From a virus: DNA of 35,208 nucleotides. A program made the position numbers and the translations under genes. This document shows positions 29,810 to 35,208 of the stretch, one piece after another (positions within the stretch are counted from its first letter, which is position 1; the number at the start of each line of letters is the position of its first letter). The notes under the pieces are model-generated. The model had not been told where the DNA came from and ran no database searches. It saw only the letters and a program-made list of their open reading frames with translations. The DNA is taken from IMG/VR virus record IMGVR_UViG_3300035698_017235, positions 1 through 35,208 of that record, one strand, 5' to 3'.

Positions 29810-30901
29810 GTGATAAAGATTCCTTTTGGAGAATATACAGATTTTGCAGAATGTGTAAGAAAAAATCAGGACAAAAGAGACCCTGAAGCATATTGCGCCC
29901 AGATTCACAAGGATATAACAGGTGAATGGCCAACTGAAAAATCTATGGAGTTCTTTACAAACGAAATGAACTTTGAGGAAATAGAAAACAAAGACGGAAA
30001 GAAATATTTCGTCACGGGATATATTTCTACTTATGATAAGGACTTGGTAAATGATATAGTAACTCCTGGATGCATGAAGAATATGCTCGACCAGTTGAGG
30101 AACAGAAGCATAAAACTTGATGTGGAGCACGAAAGCTTCAAAGGAAAGACGAACTTTGAAAAGCAATTGAACAAGACCATAATTCCTATAGGAAGGATAA
30201 TAGAAGCTGACATAGACAAAAAAGGCATAAAGATAAAGGCAATTCTCAACAAGGCGCACTCGCGTTTTAATGAAGTATGGGAATCAATAAAGGGGCTATT
30301 TCTTGACGCTTTTAGCATAGCCTATTTGCCGACGTCTACGCAGGATATGGTCACTAAGGATGGAACAACAAGATTATTAGATAAACTTAATCTTTTTAAC
30401 GTGGGACTCACAGGAAATCCAGCTAACCCGAACTGTACGATGGGAGCGATGTTCGTGAAGTCACTCGAAATTTTTAATAAAAATAATATGGAGGAAATAA
30501 ATATGTCAAAAGAAGAATTAGAAAAAATTGAAGCTAAATCCAAAGAATTCGAAGACAAGAACGCTGAGCTTGTAAAAGAAAATGAGACAATAGTAAAGGA
30601 AAAAGAAGAATTTACAAAAGAAATAGAATCTTTGAAGGAAGAGATTGAAGCTTTAAAAGAGAAAATTACAAAGAAAGATGCCGAAGACGGTGAAGACGAC
30701 GGAGAGACAGATAATGCTGATAAAGGAGAGAACAAGGAATTGAAAGAAAAGGTAGAAGGAATTGAGAAGCAGGTCAAGGAACTTAGTGAGTTCATGAAAA
30801 AATCTGACTATAAAGCAAAGAAAGAGGACATGAAAAAGATTTTGAGCGAGGAAGACATAAAATCGCTTAAAGGTAAAAATGTCATAGATAGTATTAAATA
30901 A
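29810..30901 (+). CDS. HK97-type prohead protease with C-terminal scaffold
   Basis: The product has 363 residues. The N-terminal section FAECVRKNQDK to CAQIHKDITGEWP is a small domain seen on other phage head proteins. The U35-type protease follows: MNFEEIENKDGKKYFVTGYIS, the His in KLDVEHESFKG, the Ser in FLDAFSIAYLP, then VGLTGNPANPNC. From about residue 232 a long coiled coil with an acidic insert is the scaffold. The protease cleaves scaffold and capsid proteins in maturation. The start is either GTG 29810 (leaderless, from the promoter geometry) or ATT 29819 after GGTGAT. Confidence 0.85.
   Translation: MIKIPFGEYTDFAECVRKNQDKRDPEAYCAQIHKDITGEWPTEKSMEFFTNEMNFEEIENKDGKKYFVTGYISTYDKDLVNDIVTPGCMKNMLDQLRNRSIKLDVEHESFKGKTNFEKQLNKTIIPIGRIIEADIDKKGIKIKAILNKAHSRFNEVWESIKGLFLDAFSIAYLPTSTQDMVTKDGTTRLLDKLNLFNVGLTGNPANPNCTMGAMFVKSLEIFNKNNMEEINMSKEELEKIEAKSKEFEDKNAELVKENETIVKEKEEFTKEIESLKEEIEALKEKITKKDAEDGEDDGETDNADKGENKELKEKVEGIEKQVKELSEFMKKSDYKAKKEDMKKILSEEDIKSLKGKNVIDSIK
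30503..30901 (+). CDS. Nested in-frame start for a free scaffolding protein
   Basis: GGAGGA at 30489-30494 lies 8 bases before an in-frame ATG at 30503. Translation from here gives MSKEELEKIEAKSKEFEDKN and the whole coiled coil (132 residues), with no protease. This mirrors lambda C/Nu3, where scaffold is made from an internal start of the protease gene. It predicts two products from one gene. Confidence 0.6.
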   Translation: MSKEELEKIEAKSKEFEDKNAELVKENETIVKEKEEFTKEIESLKEEIEALKEKITKKDAEDGEDDGETDNADKGENKELKEKVEGIEKQVKELSEFMKKSDYKAKKEDMKKILSEEDIKSLKGKNVIDSIK

Positions 30902-30914
30902 AGGAGGCAAAAAT

Positions 30915-32057
30915 ATGAAAGGAATAGGAGTAGGAGAATTTAAGTCAGTAGTTACAAGCACTGCTTATCAACAGTCTTTTGGAGCACTTGATAATGGAAC
31001 ATGCTATTCAGATGGTTTTAAAAATATAGATATAAGAGAAGACCTACAAACTTTGATAAATGCAGGATTAGAAACAGTACAAATGAAAGCTTACGGAACC
31101 ACAAGTGCAACCGCAGGTGGACCAGGAACCGCAGGAGTAGCTATGATACCAGTTTATGTTGACCCAAGAATAGTTGACACAACAAGAAAATATACACCTT
31201 TGGTTGAATTGATTCCAAGAGTAACAAATATGGGCGTAACTGCAGATTTTAACAAGATAACAGCAAAAGGTTCCGCAGTAGTAAAGGCAGAAGATGCAGC
31301 ATTACCAGAACAGGATGATAGTTTAGACAGGGCATCAGTACCTATGAAATATCTATATGCAGTCGGAAGAGTAACTGGACAGGCAAGGGCAGCTTATCCA
31401 TCATATATACTTGAGGGATTCCAGGCAACTGGAGCAGGTCTTGCAGGAACAGCATTCTCACCAAATGCAGCACCAAACGCTAAACAACTTGCAGTAATAA
31501 TAAAGGCAAGGGCAATAAGGGAACTTGAAGAAGAACTCATAGTGAACGGTGACATAGGTGCCGACGCCAACGAATTCGATGGTATTGTTGACGAGATGGC
31601 TGACGTAAACGAAGTGGACAGGAACACGGCAGCTTTGAGATATGCAGATGTTGAAACCGCAATACAATACGCATTTGACGACGGTGGAAGACCAAACCTG
31701 GCAGTAGCAGCAAGTTCTGTATTAACTGATTTGAGGAAGTTAATGATAGATACTTTCAGATATAGACCAGTTGATATGGTTACTGAATTGCCATTTGGAA
31801 TTTCGAGCCACTTAACATTAGAGACAATGGTTGGACCAGTTCCAGTAATACCGAGCATGAATTTGAGCAATGTTTCTGGAAGCAAAGGAATTTACTTCCT
31901 GGACATGGGATACATCGAAATGAGAGTCTTGCAGGACATGACTTATGAAGACATGGCGCATACCAACGATTCTGAGAAGTTTATGTTGAAGATTTACGAG
32001 GGTTTGGTAATGAAGAACCCAGCATTCAACGCTCAGATAAACGAGATATCAGCATAA
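30915..32057 (+). CDS. Major capsid protein, HK97 fold
   Basis: The product has 380 residues with AAGGAGGCA site and directly follows the scaffold. Residues 80-150 (VYVDPRIVDTTRKYTPLVEL, VTADFNKITAKGSA) match the N-arm/E-loop region; the spine helix includes KQLAVIIKARAIRELEEELI; the A-domain has RPNLAVAASSVLTDLRKLM and the closing strands IYFLDMGYIEMRVLQDMTYED. No Lys-rich cross-link site can be judged. Expected protease site near the scaffold-like N-terminus is not certain. Gene order makes the call firm. Confidence 0.9.
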   Translation: MKGIGVGEFKSVVTSTAYQQSFGALDNGTCYSDGFKNIDIREDLQTLINAGLETVQMKAYGTTSATAGGPGTAGVAMIPVYVDPRIVDTTRKYTPLVELIPRVTNMGVTADFNKITAKGSAVVKAEDAALPEQDDSLDRASVPMKYLYAVGRVTGQARAAYPSYILEGFQATGAGLAGTAFSPNAAPNAKQLAVIIKARAIRELEEELIVNGDIGADANEFDGIVDEMADVNEVDRNTAALRYADVETAIQYAFDDGGRPNLAVAASSVLTDLRKLMIDTFRYRPVDMVTELPFGISSHLTLETMVGPVPVIPSMNLSNVSGSKGIYFLDMGYIEMRVLQDMTYEDMAHTNDSEKFMLKIYEGLVMKNPAFNAQINEISA

Positions 32058-32067
32058 GGTGAATAAT

Positions 32068-32316
32068 ATGACAGGAGCAACAATAACTGTAACAAATACA
32101 GTTCCACATTTAGGTAAGTCATTAATTTACTTTAGCGTCACCCTTGACGGTTCGGCGAAGGCGGACTTCAGCGACTATAGTACAGTTGACTGGGTAAATG
32201 CTGTAGATGTAGATGATTTAACACCCGAAGCTACGACAGCATACACGGCAGCTGGAGATATAACCTTTACCAACAACGATAACCCAATAAAGGGAATGGC
32301 ATTGGTAAATCTATAA
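32068..32316 (+). CDS. Small head protein, tandem copy A (decoration candidate)
   Basis: The product has 82 residues, ATG 32068 after AAGGTGAATA; the in-frame GTG at 32059 is part of the site. It is a compact beta protein: ATITVTNTVPHLGKSLIYFS, DWVNAVDVDDL, AAGDITFTNNDNPIKGMALV. Copy B follows with the same length and clear DNA similarity. The place right after the capsid gene and the small beta fold suggest a capsid decoration or cement protein. Confidence 0.7.
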   Translation: MTGATITVTNTVPHLGKSLIYFSVTLDGSAKADFSDYSTVDWVNAVDVDDLTPEATTAYTAAGDITFTNNDNPIKGMALVNL

Positions 32317-32326
32317 GGTGAATAAT

Positions 32327-32575
32327 ATGACAGGAGCAACAATAAGTGTAACAAACACGGTTCCCCACATGGGGAAGTCATTGATTTACTTTAGTGTCAC
32401 CATCGACACCGATGAAAAGGCGGACTTCAGCGACTATAGTTCAGTTGACTGGATAAATGCTGTAGATGTAGAAACGTTGGCAGCAGAACCCGTGACAGCA
32501 TACACAGCAGGTGGAGATATAACCTTTACCAACGACTCGAACGTCATAAAGGGAATGGCACTGGTGAATCTATAG
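32327..32575 (+). CDS. Small head protein, tandem copy B
   Basis: The product has 82 residues, paralogous to copy A; most differences are in the middle (VTIDTDEKADFSD for VTLDGSAKADFSD; ETLAAEPVTAY for DDLTPEATTAY). The ribosome site GGTGAATAAT is duplicated too, so the repeat unit was gene plus leader, about 259 bases. The pair may form mixed oligomers or bind two capsid positions. It is followed by a terminator-like hairpin. Confidence 0.7.
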   Translation: MTGATISVTNTVPHMGKSLIYFSVTIDTDEKADFSDYSSVDWINAVDVETLAAEPVTAYTAGGDITFTNDSNVIKGMALVNL

Positions 32576-32576
32576 A

Positions 32577-32606
32577 AGGGGTACCCACCCCTAATTTTTT
32601 ATTTTT
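32577..32606 (+). terminator. Hairpin plus T-run terminator after capsid genes
   Basis: AGGGGT 32577-32582 and ACCCCT 32587-32592 form a 6-bp GC-rich stem with loop ACCC, followed by AATTTTTTATTTTT. A similar design stands at 33665. It probably ends or reduces transcription after the most expressed genes. Confidence 0.65.
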
Positions 32607-32638
32607 ATGGGAAAAAATATAAAAAGAGGTAAATAAAT

Positions 32639-33664
32639 ATGGACGATGGATTTAGAAGTGCAGAAGGAAATCCTGCATCACCACCTTATAGCAATGGACC
32701 GTATGTTATGAGTGAACACGTTACTTTTGCAGGTGGTTTGACAGGAGCAAACACGAATGGTCATGTATGGTATGTTGATGGAACTAACGGCTCAGCTGGA
32801 AACAACGCTAAGAGTTGGTCTAACGCAATGAACACGATACAAGGAGCAGTAGATTTAGCAGGAGTAGGAGATGTTATTTACGTTGCACCTAAAACAATAA
32901 GTGATGCAACAGGCGACCCGACAAGTTACGCAGAAGTTGTGACTATAGGATTTGATACACCAAGCTTGTCTATTATAGGAGTAAGCAGAGGTAGAACTCA
33001 GGGTGGTTTACCACAGATAAAGATGGGTTCAGGCTCAACGGCATTGTTAACAATACGGGCCGCAGGATGTCTAATAGCAAACATGGGATTCAATGGATAT
33101 GGTTCAACAGGTAGTGGAATACTGCTTGATGACGACAACTCAACTACGACTGCTTTCGGAACATCAATAGTAAACTGTCACTTTAAGAATTGTGTTGGTT
33201 CAGCAGCAACAGCAGATAAAGGTGGAGCAATAGTATGGGGAGCAGAAGGAAACGCATGGCAAGTTTTGATAAGTGGTTGCAACTTCTACAAGAACGTTTG
33301 TGACATTTGTGTATTGGGAACAAGCAACACAGTACCACAGGATGTAACTATTCAGGATTGTGTATTTTCAGGTTCAGCTGCATCAACAGATTGTAACATA
33401 TACACAGGTGGAAGTGGATTTGGCGGTGGACTTACAATAGATAATTGTATATTCCCGAAAGTACCAGCTCTGGGAACAACTGATTTGTTTACAAGCATAA
33501 CTTGTTACGGAACAGGTGGAACAGGAGTGATTTCAAATTGTGTATTTGGAGCAGCAGGAACTACAACTGGATACGGAGCAGCAAAGGCATCAGCAAGTAT
33601 AGGAACCACAATCGAACTGTGCAACAACTACTCAAACGCAGGCCTAATCGTAAGAGAAGCTTAA
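32639..33664 (+). CDS. Right-handed beta-helix structural protein in the head module
   Basis: The product has 341 residues, ATG after AGAGGTAAATAA. After a start of 45 residues, WYVDGTNGSAGNNAKSWSNA and TIQGAVDLAGVGDVIYVAP open a pectate-lyase-like domain; the turns LIANMGFNGYG, SIVNCHFKNCVG, VLISGCNFYKNVC, VTIQDCVFSGSA, LTIDNCIFPKV and VISNCVFGAAG are beta-helix rungs with a Cys/Asn ladder. Such proteins are usually spikes or polysaccharide-degrading fibres. Flanked by terminators, between capsid and connector genes, it may be a head spike or a moron. Catalytic residues are not evident. Confidence 0.75.
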   Translation: MDDGFRSAEGNPASPPYSNGPYVMSEHVTFAGGLTGANTNGHVWYVDGTNGSAGNNAKSWSNAMNTIQGAVDLAGVGDVIYVAPKTISDATGDPTSYAEVVTIGFDTPSLSIIGVSRGRTQGGLPQIKMGSGSTALLTIRAAGCLIANMGFNGYGSTGSGILLDDDNSTTTAFGTSIVNCHFKNCVGSAATADKGGAIVWGAEGNAWQVLISGCNFYKNVCDICVLGTSNTVPQDVTIQDCVFSGSAASTDCNIYTGGSGFGGGLTIDNCIFPKVPALGTTDLFTSITCYGTGGTGVISNCVFGAAGTTTGYGAAKASASIGTTIELCNNYSNAGLIVREA

Positions 33665-33695
33665 GGGGAATAAGCCACCCCATTTTTATTTTTTT
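33665..33695 (+). terminator. Hairpin plus T-run terminator after beta-helix gene
   Basis: GGGG 33665-33668 and CCCC 33678-33681 form a short stem with a loop of 9, followed by ATTTTTATTTTTTT. It starts immediately after the stop and resembles the one at 32577. Confidence 0.55.
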
Positions 33696-33722
33696 ATGGC
33701 TTAAAAGAGAACAGGTGATAAT

Positions 33723-33911
33723 ATGACAGATTTCGTAGTAACCGATTTTGTAGGAGATATAGAAGATGATTTAGAAACAGCAGTAGCAGCTTTGGAAACC
33801 TATTTGGAAACGGTTGTAAATACGGCAACAATAATTATAGCAGATGTAAAGTGTATCGGTCCAGGTAAATATTTTCAGGCATACGCTTTGTGGCACGCAG
33901 CCACATCTTAA
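33723..33911 (+). CDS. Small hypothetical head-module protein
   Basis: The product has 62 residues with CAGGTGATAAT site. It is acidic at the start (VGDIEDDLETAVAALETYLE), helical, with a hydrophobic end IIIADVKCIGPGKYFQAYAL. No membrane span is certain. It could be a small capsid or tail accessory protein; no match is known to me. Confidence 0.55.
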   Translation: MTDFVVTDFVGDIEDDLETAVAALETYLETVVNTATIIIADVKCIGPGKYFQAYALWHAATS

Positions 33912-33934
33912 AAGGATAGGGAGGTGAAATAAAT

Positions 33935-34204
33935 ATGATTTACATAAATAATACAGAAAAAGACGTGAAAGTTAGAATCACGGTATCAGAAAATAAAATG
34001 ACAGGAATGAAGCGATATATATGGAAGAAAGTTAAAATAGGACAAGAAATAGACATACCAGAATCTTATGGAAAGAATAAGCACTTTACGCCAGTAAAGG
34101 AAGTAGAGAAAAAAATAGAAACAGTGGAAGGAGAATCTGGTAAAGAAGTAGTTGAAACAAAAGTTTTAAAGAAAGGAATTTTTAAAAAGAAAAAGGTAAT
34201 TTAA
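33935..34204 (+). CDS. Small basic beta-rich protein
   Basis: The product has 89 residues, strong AGGGAGGTGA site. MIYINNTEKDVKVRITVS and RYIWKKVKIGQEIDIPE look like beta strands; the C-terminus is a run of Lys (KKGIFKKKKVI). This pattern (short beta domain, 'decorating' small head protein or FIIND-like linker) occurs near head-tail connectors in phages. No definite family. Confidence 0.5.
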   Translation: MIYINNTEKDVKVRITVSENKMTGMKRYIWKKVKIGQEIDIPESYGKNKHFTPVKEVEKKIETVEGESGKEVVETKVLKKGIFKKKKVI

Positions 34205-34372
34205 GTGTCGGAAGGCGTTATTAATAAATTGAAAAATGCCAGGGACAAGCTGGCGGACTGTTATGAAGAGGAGGCTACAGACGACCTGCGTGATAATGGA
34301 AATCTGATATCAATACACGAAGCTATATTAAGTATTGAAAATGCGATATCTCTTATAGAGAAGAGGAAATAA
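34205..34372 (+). CDS. Small helical protein before the connector
   Basis: The product has 55 residues. The GTG start follows directly after the previous TAA, so initiation is probably coupled. It is a helical hairpin: NKLKNARDKLADCYEEEATD, then ISIHEAILSIENAISLIEKR. The stop is one base before the connector ATG. Tight packing on both sides supports it as real. Function unknown. Confidence 0.55.
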   Translation: MSEGVINKLKNARDKLADCYEEEATDDLRDNGNLISIHEAILSIENAISLIEKRK

Positions 34373-34373
34373 A

Positions 34374-35204
34374 ATGAGGAGCGTGTGTGAAGTAGCCGAT
34401 ATCAGGAGAACTGTGGGAATAGGAAGCGATACGATAGAAGATGACGACGTTTCAAGGCTGATACAAGAGGCTACAATAGCGGTGGAAGGGTATTTAAATA
34501 CTGCTGTTTATCCAAAAACTGTTATAAACTCGCTGGATAATCACCTTGGAAATGGCAGCGAGATAATATTTCTTGACAAGATGCCTGTGTTAAACATTCT
34601 TGCAGTAAAAATAGACGGAGAGACTGTAAGTCCGCAATATGTTAAGTTCTACAGAGGCGGAAAAATTGTTCTAACAAACAGCGCTGAAGAATCATCGTGG
34701 GATGACGACCCACAGGCCAACGTAATAAAATATACTTATGGAATGGTCAAAGATAATGAAGATGTGCAAACCGTTTCTACAGCTGCAATAACAACTCCAG
34801 CGACAAGTACAAGCATGGCCGTTTCAAGTTCTGCTGAATTTGAAGTAAATGACTGGGTAAGGATTTATGGAATGGACGGTTATTCGGAAGTTTCAAAAGT
34901 AACGGCAAAGGACGATGCAACGCACGCAACAGTTGATATATATTTTCCGCATGAAAACGGAAGCATAGTAATGTTACAGGAGCCGTCAAAAAGGCTTAAA
35001 AGATTCGTTGAGATAATAACAAGTCTTATGATGGTAGCAAGGATAGTAGGGGAATCATATACTGATATTGTCGGTTATGGATTGGAAGGTTTTTCTATAC
35101 AAAAGGGTGAGCCGTACACACAATGGCGTGAAACATATAATCAATTAAATAAAGAGAAACTTGAACTGAAGAAAAACATCAGGCCAATGGCGGTGGTGGT
35201 TTAA
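34374..35204 (+). CDS. Head-tail connector (gp6/gp15-like adaptor)
   Basis: The product has 276 residues. The N-terminus shows the connector pattern: CEVADIRRTVG, DDDVSRLIQEATIAVEGYLN, then FLDKMPVLNILAVKIDGETV. A Thr/Ser-rich beta insertion lies at about 125-200 (TAAITTPATSTSMAVSSS through PHENGSIVML), and the end returns to helices RLKRFVEIITSLMMVARIVG and WRETYNQLNKEKLELKKNI. Connectors form the ring under the portal. The stop overlaps ATGGC at 35204, the start of a further gene cut by the window end. In most phages that gene would be a head-closure protein. Confidence 0.75.
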   Translation: MRSVCEVADIRRTVGIGSDTIEDDDVSRLIQEATIAVEGYLNTAVYPKTVINSLDNHLGNGSEIIFLDKMPVLNILAVKIDGETVSPQYVKFYRGGKIVLTNSAEESSWDDDPQANVIKYTYGMVKDNEDVQTVSTAAITTPATSTSMAVSSSAEFEVNDWVRIYGMDGYSEVSKVTAKDDATHATVDIYFPHENGSIVMLQEPSKRLKRFVEIITSLMMVARIVGESYTDIVGYGLEGFSIQKGEPYTQWRETYNQLNKEKLELKKNIRPMAVVV

Positions 35205-35208
35205 TGGC

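Noticed and set aside
32613-32625. TATA-like AATATAAAAAG before the beta-helix gene
   Set aside because: It lies only about 20 bases before the start, too close for a transcript that would include the AGAGGT site; possible but not listed as a promoter.
33502-33726. 74-residue + strand ORF at the end of the beta-helix gene
   Set aside because: It overlaps the beta-helix frame nearly fully and runs through the terminator, with no site.
1-35208. Window ends joining as a complete circle
   Set aside because: Joining end to start gives the last ATG only about nine codons before a stop and does not supply a start for the fibre gene, so the window is not a closed circle at this junction.
1-35208. 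tRNA or rRNA genes
   Set aside because: No cloverleaf with a T-loop (GTTCGAxxC-type) or rRNA-like segment was seen by eye on either strand.
1-35208. Integrase, attachment sites or insertion sequences
   Set aside because: No recombinase motif or terminal inverted repeats were recognised; the only mobile elements are the two HNH genes. A lytic lifestyle cannot be concluded because the genome may be incomplete.

Overview
The window looks like a large part of the genome of a tailed virus (class Caudoviricetes, siphovirus type) that infects an archaeon. The virion modules are clear: small and large terminase, portal fused to a MuF-type domain, prohead protease with scaffold, HK97-fold capsid protein, connector, neck proteins, tail terminator, tail tube, frameshifted tail chaperone, tape measure, distal tail protein and hub. 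The archaeal assignment is inference. It rests on GGTGA-type ribosome binding sites, TATA-like boxes about 26-30 bases before some starts (leaderless genes), no bacterial -35/-10 pairs, an MCM-like AAA+ protein with a winged helix, a VapB-like antitoxin protein and a DUF2341 surface protein. Base composition is AT-rich. The host lineage cannot be fixed; the Cys-containing C-terminus of the DUF2341 protein recalls DPANN or methanogen surface proteins. All credible genes are on the + strand.

Layout. 1-4545: receptor/fibre region (a fibre cut by the window start, a large membrane-anchored DUF2341 protein, a 9-residue-repeat protein, a BppU-like domain). 4609-11818: neck and tail, with an HNH endonuclease gene between chaperone and tape measure. 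11827-14983: small unknowns, a transglutaminase-fold peptidase, a second HNH gene and three small membrane proteins that could form a lysis cassette. 14999-15823: metallophosphoesterase. 15892-20254: about 18 very small, tightly packed genes (zinc ribbons, coiled coils, membrane proteins), probably early or host-takeover functions, interrupted by a strongly folded RNA region. 20328-22657: AAA+ replication protein and a zinc-ribbon protein. 22717-25986: zinc ribbon, GT-rich tract, terminase genes and a Cas4-like nuclease. 25988-35204: head module (portal to connector). The first bases of the next gene overlap the last stop.

The best candidates for undescribed biology are RNA-level: (1) a textbook -1 frameshift signal (A AAA AAA plus bulged hairpin) in the tail chaperone gene; (2) an RNA element just before the portal gene with three hairpins and a perfect 7-base loop-loop complement; (3) a roughly 140-base structured element at 17186-17324 with a tiny ORF in it; (4) a CTT-TGA (+1 shift-like) junction that may join a 65-residue protein to the AAA+ protein; (5) genes with strong GGTGAT sites but no ATG, suggesting ATT or leaderless GTG starts. 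Nothing was computed or searched; family names come from reading motifs and gene order.
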